This document shows positions 12,172 to 23,610 of a stretch of 64,000 bases of DNA, piece by piece. Position 1 is the first letter of the stretch. The number at the start of each line of letters is the position of its first letter. The position numbers were made by a program, and so were the translations under genes. The stretch is from Nematostella vectensis. Its lineage: Eukaryota; Cnidaria; Anthozoa; Actiniaria; Edwardsiidae. The stretch is taken from positions 9,411,296-9,475,295 of the forward strand of contig NC_064035.1 of NCBI RefSeq assembly GCF_932526225.1. The letters are read 5' to 3'. The notes under the pieces are model-generated. The model had not been told where the DNA came from and did no database searches. It saw nothing but the letters and a program-made list of their open reading frames with translations.

Positions 12172-12608
12172 TTTTTTAAGAGTCGTCGGAATCTTCTCAC
12201 GATAACAAGCACGTGGAGATGTTCACATAAGCGCCCGCAAGCCACTCGATACCCGACATGCATAGCGCGAATACACAGGTAGCCCGTGAAAGGGCTTAAA
12301 AAAAAGCCAGCCTGCCTTCTCTAGAGATTTTATCTTCTCCATGTTATTTCGGTTTAAACATAGAGTTCTTGCTAAAGGAAAAAAAAGCCCTGAATGCTCT
12401 ATCTATGGCGCAGAGATATAGACTTCTGATTTCTGTGCACTCCAGATTTCACTAATATGTTTTTTTTACTTTTACTCCATTCTTGAAAAATTAGTGTAAT
12501 AAAATGCTGCAACATCCTTACTTTGTTAGAATCTGCAAAAGTCCAAATCACCAAAAAGCAAAGGGTGTATTGATGATGGGCACTCTGGGGGCTCTTAGAT
12601 AGGTACAC
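12172..12608. promoter_or_regulatory. Bidirectional promoter region NOP58 / RETREG
   Basis: The start codons of the divergent genes lie 437 bp apart. A perfect E-box CACGTG sits at 12210-12215, about 40 nt upstream of the NOP58 start and probably in its 5' UTR. In vertebrates NOP58 is a known Myc target, so the site is suggestive; function here is inferred. No TATA box seen on either side. Confidence 0.55.
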
Positions 12609-15600
12609 ATGATGACGTCACGCGGCCTTCGGAAAAACAGGGATCCAGAGATTCAAAACAACATGGCGATGGTAAACGAACAAGCCGGCGGTGAAAACAT
12701 CGAGGTTATGGCGGATCACTACAGTATAGAGCGACAACAATACCAGATTAAAATCGAGCACTTTCTAAAGCCTCTAGAATCGAAATGGGACTTCATCAGA
12801 GATGTGCTGCTGTGGAAAAAACCGGTTGTTTCCCTGTGTGTTTTCGTCGCTGTCAACGCAATCTTCAGGTTTTTGTATTATTATCTGTCGTTCGCCTATC
12901 GCGTGAATCTGATGTTCTCTATTACTCTTCTAGCTATTTTGCGTCTGGACATTTTCGAATGTTCCTGATTATTAGTGCTATCATCGCTTTGGGACTTTGT
13001 TTGCACGATGTGAGAGATCGTGCCGCTGCTGTTCTTGAACGAGGTAATGGTTCGAACTCATTCCTTCTTGTTGGTGGCGCTGTTTCTCTTTCATCTTTCG
13101 ACTTTATTAGCTTTGTATATTATAACTCATCCGCCTCTTTTGTTTCTAGCCGGAATAACACCTGAAGAACGTGAAAGGTATCTTTTATTCTTTTATGCTA
13201 TTTACTTATACTACTTTAATTATATAAATTACTTCAGACTTCGTGTTACTCTGATGGCGCTTTCCCTGCTAGCAGAGACCTCTTTTCTTTGTATTTCGCT
13301 AGCAGCGAAATACAAAGAAAAGAGGCCTCTGCTAGCAGAGAAGATGGCGCTATACTACACTTTGTGATAACAAGCGCTACATATTCAGTATTCAAAAGAC
13401 GTGAATATATTGTTCACTGCTTTTTCAACAGCTATGAGATGAGCCTCACATTCAACAGATTTTGTTACAAACTCTCATTCACCTGGGAACTGGTCATGGT
13501 GGAATATTCCAATTTCGTAGAATTAAAGACCACTAACAAGAAAAAGGTATAAAAAATAGCAAGTTGGCAAATCCCAGTTCATTATCCTTGAGTTCTCACG
13601 TACCTTTTAGCCCTTCTCTCCTTCCAAAAGAAAATGATTAAAATGCACTGACTTTTTAATTTTCCAATTTGTTGTGCCACATTTTTATCCCTGGTCCATT
13701 ATCTCATGAGCTCATTATCATTTCTTGTGTTGTCTAATTCCATGCTGTATTACTGTGGTATACCACCCACTGTTGTGTGTCTACTGTGATGTCTTACTGG
13801 TGGTCATTTATATCTTAAACTGGTTATTATTATTCTACCTTATAGCTCCTTATAGCAGTCATGTCACAGACATAACAACAACTTTAAGATGCAGACTACA
13901 TAGAACAGCGTGGCCAAGAAAAACACTTTTTCACTTCATACTTTGATGTCTTACTAGTGGTCATTCACGTCTTCAACTGGTTATTATTATTCTACCTTAT
14001 AGCTCCTTATAGCAGTCATGTCACAGACATAACAACAACTTCAAGATGCAGACTACATAGAACAGCGTGGCCAAGAAAAACACTTTTTCACTTCATACTT
14101 TGATGTCTTACTAGTGGTCATTCACATCTTCAACTGGTTATTATTGTTCTACCTGATAGCTCCTTATAGTAGTCTTGTCACAGACATAATAATAAGGACT
14201 TTAAGATGCAACAATGGCAATGGCTAGAACAGGGTGGCAGAGAAAAACTTATCATTTGATGATAAGTTTGAAACTTGTTTGAATTAAAATACAATACTTA
14301 ATATCAAGAAACAGATAAAAATTAACTAGCAACTTTCCACAATAGGTAAAAGAGTAAGGCCAGTTTATACTTCCAGCATCCACATCCTTGCTAGACTGTA
14401 AATCTTGAATTTTCATGCTATGGTTTGGCTGAGAATGTTTGAAATCTTTTAGACCAGGGAGTTGTTCCCTCACAACTCCCTGATCAGACAAATGCATTTT
14501 AATGTGCAGCCTTTCAATTGTAAAATTAATTCCATTGTTTTCTACCATTGCTGTACTTGTAGCCATCCTCTAATTCATAGTCATATAAGGAAGTTTCCTT
14601 AATCTGTGGAAGGTTTTGTATACAGTGACCTTTATTTTTCTTGCTAGAGACAATTTTTTAGGGCCATTCAAACATTGTTGAGTGTGTGACAGGAAAGGGG
14701 CAGTGGACCAACCCAACACAAAGGGGGTGCCCTGCCCCTCCCTGTCCGCCACCCCTGCAGGAATCGGTAATGGAGGAATATACCAAATAAGGTTTGGTGG
14801 TTAAACAAACTTAATAACTGAAACAATCTGTTTTGTTTTTCACTTCTGAAATACTTTATATATGATTATCATTTTTCAGTATTATGGAGTGATTGCATTA
14901 CTTGTCTTGGGAGCAGCATTTGCATACCAATATCTACCACTTCTTGGCCTTTTATATGCCTTATGTAAGTCTTTTTTTTTCCATATGGATAACTGGTTTA
15001 CCATGGTTTTTTGAAATTTGTCGACATTTCTGTTTGTTTTTGCTTCAGTGCTGTTTTTCTATCTGTGGACGCCTATCAAGTACCATGGTACACACTATGT
15101 GATGTACAGCTTTGTAGAACCATTCTTTAGACCATTTATTATTCAGTGGAAGAACAGCAGAACGAAAAGGGAACGATCACAAATATTCAAAGGTATTGAA
15201 TCCATGGCTGTTGACAACAGTATTGATTTATGTTTCTCTCAAAGTTAGATCGCTGAGGTACTCTTTAGATTGTGACTTGAGTGGGTATGGCATAATTTTT
15301 TTTCTTTTTGGCACTTGATGAGATTTCGATTTATACATTTTTCTTTCTTATGATGCAGCTAAGACTGGTGAAGAGCATGCCGATGACAGTGAGGAAGAGT
15401 TCGCTAAATCATTCCATCCCAAAGCCAGCTCTAACAAACCTTCAAATACTCAGCCCCCACATGAACCCACTGGACTAGACTCAACAGATGGGCAGCTTAT
15501 CTCAAAACCCAGGAGCAAAGCAGCTATGCCCTCCTTGTTAGTTTCAGAGACCCCAGATCCTGTGGTTCTAAAGCCACTGTTACCAACATCAGCTTTGCCT

Positions 15601-16293
15601 GAGGTACAAGCTATACCTGTTGATGACATAGTATTATCTACATCTGACACAACACAAGATGATATACCATGCATGGAGGACACTAGTTCTGAATCTGCGG
15701 ACCTCAACAGTCTTGCTGGATTAGGTAATGTGTGATTAGCATGGCAGTGGGATTTTATTTAAGAAAAATAATCTGGGATAATGTGTTGTTTTTTAAGTTT
15801 GCAATGGTTTGATATTGAAATTCCAAATGTTAAATTTATGAAATAAGTTCTTCTTCTAGATATGGCTCCTCCTACTCCAGATGACTCATCAATCAGCTTG
15901 GACAGCTCTCTCACATTCCTGCCAGACAACCCGCAGCTCCCTTCTCTGAGCATGGGTGGCTCAAGCACCTGGGAATATGATGATGATGATTTTACTCAAG
16001 GCCTAGAGTTCCCAGATATTGATGCTAAAGAGTACCACAGCTCTAATGAGTCTCTAAATGACACTAAAACAGATTCCACAGATGCTAGGCCACAGCATAC
16101 TGTGCGAGAGGGCATTGGTAGCAAGGTGACACAGTCTGCAGGCTCCAGTCAGTCAAGCACATCAACCGATCTATCATCAGAGTACGAATTTCTGGAGAGG
16201 TCAGAGGTTGATGAGATGGATTCGGCAAGAGAAGCTGGTACTACCGAAAGTACTGTCTCTTCCTATGTTGGCCAGTTGTTGGGCTACAAGTAA
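12609..16293 (+). CDS. RETREG/FAM134-type ER-phagy receptor
   Basis: Eight exons: 12609-12868, 12934-13043, 13150-13177, 13432-13546, 14880-14964, 15049-15192, 15359-15724 and 15860-16293. They sum to 1542 nt, 513 residues. A later in-frame ATG at 12663 is an equally good start. The N-terminal half looks like a reticulon-homology domain: two hydrophobic hairpins (VVSLCVFVAVNAIF plus FLIISAIIALGL, then YYGVIALLVLGAAFAYQYLP plus LLGLLYALLFFYLW). A long acidic, serine-rich cytosolic tail follows. Near the C-terminus SEYEFLERSEVDEMD resembles the FAM134 LC3-interacting region (acidic patch, aromatic-x-x-hydrophobic, then SEL/VDE). By family knowledge RETREG proteins curve ER membrane and recruit LC3/GABARAP for selective autophagy. 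Vertebrates have three paralogues; which one this matches cannot be decided here. Exon 3 is only 28 nt. Confidence 0.85.
13253..13351. mobile_element. 81-bp snap-back hairpin with 9-bp direct repeats
   Basis: In intron 3 of the RETREG gene, 13262-13300 is the reverse complement of 13304-13342 with only two mismatches and a 3-nt loop. The hairpin is bounded exactly by the 9-bp direct repeat GATGGCGCT at 13253-13261 and 13343-13351. This looks like a target-site duplication around a palindromic MITE. A template-switch origin is an alternative. Confidence 0.8.
13788..14247. repeat. 157-bp tandem triplication in RETREG intron 4
   Basis: Three copies start with GATGTCTTACT at 13788, 13945 and 14102. 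Each includes TATAGCTCCTTATAG and CAGACATAA. The third copy is the most diverged. Non-coding; the rest of this 1.3-kb intron shows nothing else recognisable. Confidence 0.9.
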
Positions 16294-16341
16294 CTGATTT
16301 ATAAATCATTTCTTTTAAAATTTATCCCAGGGGACTACTAC

Positions 16342-16347
16342 AATAAA
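16342..16347 (+). terminator. Probable RETREG poly(A) signal
   Basis: AATAAA lies 49 nt after the stop codon. A second AATAAA at 17044-17049 could end a longer transcript. Confidence 0.5.
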
Positions 16348-16353
16348 AACAGA

Positions 16354-17429
16354 TGGGATGATCGTCGGCAAAATCAATTCTCATGAAGGCAAATCATGAA
16401 GGAAAAATCGTCCGCCAAATGGTTAAACGTACCCCCCCTCCCCCGATCAAAGGCCTGACTACGGGCCTGAAATAGACCTTTGAGTGTGGTCAACATAAAT
16501 TCTTACCCCTAAGAGATAGCAAATTGGGTGTGGTAGAAGGAATTTTCAACCCTGAGAGATAGCAGAATCGGATAAACTGTTAAAACCGCCTAAGGAATAG
16601 CAGTTGCTCGGATTTTATACCCTAAGAGAAAGCAGAACCCTTCAACAACCCCGATGGGATAGCAGTTGGACGAAATTTTATACCCTTAAAGACAAGACGA
16701 TCACCCTGTGTACTTTTCTGGAGAGTCCCCCCGCCCCCACCCCGGAAATTTATTCTCTAACCAAAATGGTTTCTTTTATAAGTGGATAATCTGTTAATTT
16801 GGAATTACTGAATTATTACTGAAAATTATGGTGTGCTGCATGTTTTTCTCTTTTTGCACATCATTATATTTATTGGGCAACAACCGGTGATCCAAATGGG
16901 GCTCAGAGGGGTAAATATCCTTCCCCTACCAAAACCCTAGACTCAATGTATAGCATTTATCACCGCATCTTATAGAAGACAAACAGATCTTATAGCAGGT
17001 TATCACAATGGTAGTTATTTGTATATTTCTTTAAAATCGGGTAAATAAAGTGTAACTACAAAAATTTTGTGTATTTTTAATTTATTTAATGGGTTGCATA
17101 GTTTTATTGAGTAAATGGTTTTTATTTTCTATTTTGGACTATTTAGGGGTCCAAAGAAAGAGAACCACTGGATGACGTATGAAAGGAAATACAATTGATG
17201 TTTTAATTCTCTAAATTTTTTAGCTTGATTGCTGTGTAACCATTGCCTCCAGATTGTTGTCTTTTTGTATTTATCATTTTAAAATCTTGGCAATTGATAT
17301 CTTAATTCTCTAAATGTTTTTAGCTTGGTTATTGTATTCAATTTTTTTTGTTCAGAGGAGATTCATCCTCTGGGACCCAGGGCGCGGCGCAGAGACCAGA
17401 TGCAGGACATCACGCTTCCAGTCTCCGCT
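16354..17429. other. Gene-free stretch with degenerate repeats
   Basis: Between about 16480 and 16690 four diverged copies of a motif like CCTAAGAGATAGCA recur at about 50-60 bp intervals. The rest is AT-rich. A possible splice acceptor (a T-rich tract then TTGTTCAG at about 17354) precedes the duplicated block at 17430. No gene called. Confidence 0.5.
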
Positions 17430-17735
17430 TGTGCTGAAAATGAATGCACTAGGTCCGAACAGGAGACATGCTTCCAGCCTCGGTGTCGCCCTGGGTTCCT
17501 GAGAATGCAGGAGAGGTCATTTAATGATGACATCTGACACTCGGAGAGGGCGACAAGAGAGTTTGTTTAATGACGATATCCGACACTTGAACAGGGCATT
17601 AGGATAGTTCGTTTAATGACGACATCCGACACTTGAAGGGGGCGACAGGAGAGTTCGTTTTCTGGCAACATCCGACACTGGAAAAGGGCGACAGGAGAAT
17701 TCGTTCAATGGCGACATCCAACACTTGAAGAGGGC
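17430..17735. repeat. Repeat block A (copy of 18051-18240) with 55-bp subunits
   Basis: 17430-17575 is about 90 percent alike, by eye, to 18051-18195; both contain GAATGCACTAGGTCCGAACA and TCGCCCTGGGTTCCTGA. The block continues as diverged units around ACATCCGACACTTGAA...GGGCGACAGGAGAGTTCGTT, roughly every 55 bp. Together with the downstream copy it flanks the small ORF at 17814. Confidence 0.7.
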
Positions 17736-17813
17736 GGGATTAGAATATGTCGAAAAGAACTATGGATACAGCCAAGTGCTGAGACCAGTTTACGCCCCAG
17801 GCACGTTCCCGCC

Positions 17814-17981
17814 ATGGCCATCGTTCACCTCTTGGTCGGACTGCTTCTTGTTATGGCGGTGGTCGCCATTTTGTACTATCACAGGCAAAGAGTAAAGTCC
17901 CGGCGCTTTCGTGACAGTGATGAAGACACCGAACAGCAGCGGAGGAGACGACGACGCCCAGCAATTCCAAATACAAAATAA
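17814..17981 (+). CDS. Small ORF, 55-residue single-pass membrane peptide
   Basis: The ATG lies in a near-ideal Kozak context (CCCGCCATGG). The peptide starts MAIVHLLVGLLLVMAVVAIL, one clean hydrophobic helix (residues about 2-21). It is followed by a basic, polar tail with a run of six arginines and ends AIPNTK. The stop TAA overlaps an AATAAA motif (17977-17982). Under the positive-inside rule the tail would be cytosolic. No family recognised. It sits between two copies of the same repeat block, so it could belong to a repeated element rather than a host gene. A longer open frame on the opposite strand (18141-17851) also carries a hydrophobic stretch but has no comparable start context. Confidence 0.45.
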   Translation: MAIVHLLVGLLLVMAVVAILYYHRQRVKSRRFRDSDEDTEQQRRRRRRPAIPNTK

Positions 17982-18050
17982 ATACCAATATAAGGGCAGT
18001 CGCCTCGGCCTTTGACCATCCCAGCAAGAACCCGATGTAGATCAAAACAC

Positions 18051-18240
18051 TTGTGCTGATAATGAATGCACTAGGTCCGAACAGGAGACAAGCTTCCAGT
18101 CTCGGCGTCGCCCTGGGTTCCTGAGGATGCAGAAGAGTCATTTAATGATGACATCTGACAATCGGAGAGGGCGACAAGAGAGTTTGTTTAATGAAGAGAT
18201 CCGACACTTAAAGAGGGACAGAAGTGTTTTCTTAATGGCG
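18051..18240. repeat. Repeat block B (copy of 17430-17575)
   Basis: Direct-orientation copy of block A including GAATGCACTAGGTCCGAACA, then about one and a half diverged 55-bp subunits. The copies lie about 620 bp apart. Confidence 0.7.
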
Positions 18241-18439
18241 ACATCCGTAGATGGACTGACATCTGAATGCTGAATGAAAATAGTCAACTCTGCAATTGTA
18301 TAATAGCCCGCCTAACGTATTATATCCAAATCTCAGCGCGATCTAAAAGAAGCAATTTGCTTGGATATAATTTCAAAAATACTGTACTTTGAGTGTCATT
18401 GAGTAGAATGAAACGAAAAAGGACATTTTCATGTACTCT

Positions 18440-20610
18440 CAGCATCGTTGACTCATCTCTCATCTCCGCCTGTGGTCCCGTCTGGGACATAGGCCGCCGA
18501 CCAGCTCTCTCCAGGCGTCTCGGTTCTGGGCGAGTCTCTCCAGCTGTCCCCACGTCTTGCCCATCTGCTTGGCGTCTGCATCCAAATCTCGGCGCCATGT
18601 GTTACGAGGCCGCCCTCTCTTCCTCTTTCCTTTGGGATTCCAAGTGAGGGATTGTCTTGCGATGTTGGTTGCAGGCTTTCGAAGGGTGTGGCCAATCCAT
18701 CGCCAGCGTCTCTGAAGGACGTCTTGATCAACAGGCTGCTGCTTTGTACGCTGCCCCTTTCTTGGGGAGTTTGATGAGGTAGCCTTCCTTCCACTCTGCT
18801 GGTACTTCTTCTTCTTTCCATATCTTGCAGAAGAGCGGGTAGAGGAGCTCCACACTGGTCTCGACGTCAGCCTTCAGCGCTTCTGCCGGGATGCTGTCGG
18901 GTCCTGCAGACTTGCCGTTCTTCAATTGCTTGATGGCGCTGCAGATTTCTTCCTTTGTGGGTGCGCAGCACTCAATTGGCAGGTCACTGTCAGCTGGCGG
19001 TATCTCCGGTGGGTTTGCAGGAGCTGGCCTGTTGAGTAGCTCCTGGAAGTGCTCGATCCACCTCTTCTTCTGTCCTTCTTCGTCTGCTATCACTCCTCCA
19101 TTCTTGTCCTTTACTGGCCTCTCTGGCTTGGCAAACTTGCCCGATATTTTCTTGATGATAGAATACAGGTCCTTGGTGCTGTTCTGGTGAGCTGCTTCTT
19201 CTGCTTCTGTTGCCAGTGTCTCTATGTAGCTTCGCTTGTCTGCTCTGATGCTTCGCTTGACGACTCTGTTTACTTCTGTGTATTCTTCTTGTGCTTTCGC
19301 TTTCGTTGCTCTTGTTCTGCTGTTGTTCACCACTTCCTTCTTCTGTCTTCTTTCTTCTATCTTCTGTAGTGTCTCTGCTGATATCCATTCCTTGTGTGTG
19401 TACGACTTGGGGCCCAGTACTTCTTGGCATGTTGAGGTCACTGCTTCTTTCACTTTCTGCCACTTCTCTTCTATCGTCTCCTCTTCAAGCAGCTCTTCGA
19501 GGACCTGGAACTTGTTGGAAAGAGTGACCTTGAACTCTTCTTTCTTCTTGCTGTCTTTCAGCGTGATGGTGTTGTAGCGCTGGCGTTGGCTGGACCCCCT
19601 TGTCCAATTCTTCTTCAGCTTCAGCTTCAGCTTCAGCCGGGCGACGAGAAGATGATGGTCTGAAGCAACGTCTGCTCCTCGCTTGAGTATCGTTCTGTGG
19701 TGGAAAACACTCCCTCCGATGACCAGGTTGCTTGCGGCGCACAGGTCGGCGGACCTCTCCCCGTTGTCGTTCATCTCGCCTAGCCCCTGCTGCCCCATGA
19801 TCTCCTCGTATCCTCGGTTGTCACTGCCGATCTTGGCGTTAAAGTCGCCCATTACTATGATGATGTTTCTCTTTGGTCTGTCTTGCATGATGGTCGTCAG
19901 TCTGTTGTAAAAGTTGTCCTTCTCCTCCTCTTCACTGTCGTTCGTCGGGGCGTAGCACTGGATGATGTCCATGTTGATCCTCTTCTTCTTGGTGTAGAAA
20001 GAGGCTGTCATGATCCGTGGTCCGTGCGCCTCCCACCCGATAAGCGCTCTCTGTGCTGACTTTGAAAGCATCAGGGCCACTCCCTGGGTGTGTGCAGCAT
20101 CTTCCTGCTCGTGCCCCGAGTACAGCAGTAACTCGCCGGAAGTCAGTCGCTTCCGCCCGGAACCAGTCCATCTTGACTCGCTGATTCCTAGCACGGTGAG
20201 GTTGAACTTCCTCATCTATGCGGCCACTTGCGCTGTCTTCCCGGTCTCGTACATGGTCCGGACGTTCCATGTAGCGATGGTGGTGGTGGTCCTGGTGGAG
20301 GCGATGGTCTTCGGTCTGACGGCTTCCGGGTTCTGGCTTTCACCGCCCGACGTCATACACCTTCCAGCTGGAGGTCCATCTTCTCCCAGGACCGTGATGT
20401 CTGATGATTTTGCTGTTGGCGTTTCTGTAGCTAGGATTTTTTGACAGGGTGGGGTAGCTAGCCCCACGCCCAACCCTCCTCCTTTTTCAGCAGGGCTTGG
20501 GACCGTCCTTGGCGGAGTTGCATCGTTGACTACTATACAATATATAACCCAGGAAAAATAAGTATTTGCATTCACAAGTTGGCTCACAGACTGAGACTGA
20601 CAATACACTA
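18440..20610 (-). mobile_element. Internally deleted non-LTR retrotransposon (RTE-like)
   Basis: The minus strand encodes an apurinic-type endonuclease typical of LINE elements that annotation pipelines often label craniofacial development protein 2-like. Visible motifs are ATWNVRT, ISESRWTG, VMGDFNAKIG and SDHHLLVARL. The start of a reverse transcriptase follows (GKSAGPDSIPAEALK, ending EGYLIKLPKKG at about 18755). There the frame shifts straight into the element's extreme C-terminus (RWRWIGHTLRKP, KGKRKRGRPRNTWRRD). Nearly the whole RT catalytic core is therefore absent. A nonsense codon at 20216-20218 also splits the endonuclease. This copy cannot be autonomous. Clade assignment is from remembered similarity only. 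Confidence 0.85.
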
Positions 20611-21002
20611 CGCTAAAGCAACAGTGGCTACACTCTCACGAAAAATGGTAAAAACTCAAAGGCCATATGTGTAGTCTTATTCAAGCGATTATTTACTAAT
20701 TATTAAAGCTTTAGATACGCTTACTTACAAACACACGGCGAAAAAAAGATCTCGGTGACGAAGCAAACGACGAGTACATTGCACTGGGAAGCAATGGCCA
20801 CTGATGAAGGGCTTAGTGCCAGTTTGTACCAAGCTACTCACAGGCTTGTCATCTAGTACCTTTTTTATTCGCACGCCGGATGATAGCTCAGCTCACAGAC
20901 GGATCGGATCTCAGATTTTTTTTGTTATAGATTAAAGGTCAACTAGAACCGTAGAAGACGACTTAGGATCATTTCAAAGTTTTAATAAAAAATCTGCGAT
21001 CA

Positions 21003-21116
<114 letters not shown>

Positions 21117-22132
21117 ACGAGAGAAGAAGAAGTGGCCATGTCACAGTATGGGACTAAAAACAAATCTGCTAAAATATTAAATTTACATATCCAAATACTA
21201 TATGCTGACAGCAGGACTAAGGCCAAGGAAAATAATTAATACTAAAATGAATTCCAAATAGTATACAAAATAGACTCTAACTAACTTTTTTTATCCCAAG
21301 CCTTGAAAACATTTGAAACATTCGTGATCACTGTAAGTACATGTGCAAAACATTCTTCAACTATGCAACGTTCAATACACATAGCTATAGCAAATCTAGT
21401 AGTATTGTAAGTCGCCGATTTTAGCACATAAGCTTATTTGCTAAATCAATCACAAGGCATGCGTATGGAACTTCGTTACTTTTCTATCATCGTACTCACA
21501 CTTCAGAAGAAGACCCAATAATCCTAAATGACCTCCTTGAGCATATTCTAATTTGGCTTATTAGCTGGCATAACTCCTCTGGCAAAACTTTACATGTAAT
21601 GACATTTTTTAGCTCAAGGGCTGCAGCGATACAAAGCCATAGGGTACGTTACCCGATCGCTCGATCGACGGTAAAACGTCTATCAAGTACAGTGGCGGAT
21701 CTAGGGGTGGGGCGGATCTAGGGGTGGGCCGAGCGGGCCCCCGCCCCCCGTATTTTGAAATAACAAAAAATATAAGGAAATACACGAAAAAAAAAACATT
21801 AATCCGCCCCCCCCCTCCTTTGTTGATACCCTTGCTTCGGCCCCCCAGTAAGAAATTGGAGAGGAGATTTGGGGAATCCTCCCTGAGTATTAGGGATGGG
21901 AGCGCAACACGCAATGCAGGCCGTTGCCCAATGCAGGGCGTTGGCTAGAAATAGAGCCTAGTTACCAACAAAAATGGATCAGACCATGTGCCATGTTATA
22001 ACTTATAAATATTCAGATTATGTCTTTGAAACGTACTGATTGAGACGTGTATTTTTCTCGACGCGCGTACCCTGTGGTTCCTCCGGAATGGAAAATCCCG
22101 AACCCCGTTGAGACAAATTATATTACAATTAC

Positions 22133-22204
22133 CAGGCGCGTACCCAGGATGGCTAAGGGGGGGGGGGGGGGGGTGCACTGTGCAACCCCCTGTGTACGCG
22201 CCTG
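22133..22204. mobile_element. 72-bp MITE-like element with 11-bp terminal inverted repeats
   Basis: CAGGCGCGTAC at 22133-22143 is perfectly inverted as GTACGCGCCTG at 22194-22204. Inside is a 17-G run at 22157-22173. Similar G/C-tract elements with CCAGG or CCTGG near their ends occur around 1340, 10210, 21690, 23910, 25805 and 30815. Confidence 0.6.
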
Positions 22205-22316
22205 ATTACTTCAACCTGAAAACCACAGATTGGCTGGAGTATATTTTGAACCCGAATGAATCAATACTAAAGGCCCAAATAGTCGTGATTGTAAACCAGA
22301 GAAGAATAAATACAAC

Positions 22317-22428
22317 GCACCAAAAACTGGTATTTGACTCTGCCAAATATTCGTCTTTTATAAGACTGCCCAGACGAATTCTTATTAAAAACGACAATTT
22401 GGCAGAGTCGAATACCAGTGTTTGGTGC
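22317..22428. mobile_element. 112-bp foldback element
   Basis: 22317-22348 and 22397-22428 are 32-nt inverted repeats with two mismatches, starting GCACCAAA and ending CTGCCAAAT. They are separated by 48 nt that partly pair as well. No coding capacity. Confidence 0.8.
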
Positions 22429-23013
22429 ATTAAATCCGAATTAGTGGAGCTGACCAAGAGTGGCCTGGGGACGAGACTACCGTTTAACCAAATCAGATCT
22501 CCAAGGGGAACATCTATCTAAGAACCAATTTGATGAGCCTTTTTCATTTGACGACTCCCCTCCTTTACATGGGGGGGGGATTCTTTTCATTTCATAGCTG
22601 GCTACACAATTGTTCACCTTTAACTCAGTGCATCTCTCACTGCATTTGGGATATAATAATGGAAATGATATTTTACTGGCTCAAGGACTGCATGTTATGG
22701 GATGAGAATGTTTAAAGTTTTGTTTATTAAGCTTATTAGTAGAGAGAACCCAGACTTCGTGGCTTAATCTTCCACTTGCCAAAGAAAAAGGCCAGAGGAT
22801 CAAGTTTGTTTTGCAACAGGAGAACAATGAATGCATTGTTACTAAAATCATCATTCTTATATAAACAAATAGACTTCATTTGTTGTGAGTCTTTCCTATA
22901 ATAATCTACCCATGACAGCATACCTTGTCAGGGATGTCACACTGCTTGACTGACAGGCTATGTACTTTTTTGTTCATGTCATGCATGCATTATTAGAGGA
23001 CGGATGCAGTCAA

Positions 23014-23288
23014 CAGAGATCACAGAAGGTACCATGAAAGGCTATGTAAATACAAAGAATCAAAATATGGCAGAACATGAGTTCTAATTGTCTTTGACTT
23101 ACTGACAGAGATCACAGAAGGTACCATGAAAGGCTATGTAAATACAAAGAATCAAAATATGGCAGAACATGAGTTCTAATTGTCTTTGACTTACTGACAG
23201 AGATCACAGAAGGTACCATGAAAGGCTATGTAAATACAAACAATCAAAATATGGCAGAACATGAGTTCTAATTGTCTTTGACTTACTG
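23014..23288. repeat. 92-bp tandem triplication
   Basis: Three almost identical copies of CAGAGATCACAGAAGGTACC... at 23014, 23106 and 23198. The near identity indicates recent duplication or active homogenisation. It lies downstream of the RPL37A 3' end. Confidence 0.95.
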
Positions 23289-23584
23289 GGCCTGGGAATT
23301 GGTTTAATAGCATAAAAAAACATTGAACCACTACAAAGGCAACAACACAAGCTTGCACATGTTCTATTCCGCAGGCACACTGACTTTTGCCAGCATTATA
23401 TCAGGAAGAGGATAACAGAAGGCCTGAAATGTTGTCCTTTTCTAGACATAATGCCACCCAATAAATGTGTGTGAGCACAATTGAACATGGCCATAGGCAT
23501 CCTATTGCAGGTGCTGTGGTCCTGAATCCATTATGTAGCAGGGAGGGATACAAAACACAACAGCAAATGAAGGTTGAAGGCCAA

Positions 23585-23590
23585 TTTATT
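23585..23590 (-). terminator. RPL37A poly(A) signal
   Basis: AATAAA on the minus strand, about 21 nt after the stop codon; a very short 3' UTR, as is usual for ribosomal protein genes. Confidence 0.65.
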
Positions 23591-23610
23591 ATACATAGGT
23601 TAAGGACACT

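Noticed and set aside
17851-18141. 96-residue minus-strand frame with hydrophobic stretch
   Set aside because: Antisense to the 55-codon ORF with a weaker start context, and it runs into the duplicated repeat block.
22108-22521. 137-residue plus-strand frame
   Set aside because: Runs through two foldback elements and a G tract; no protein-like composition.
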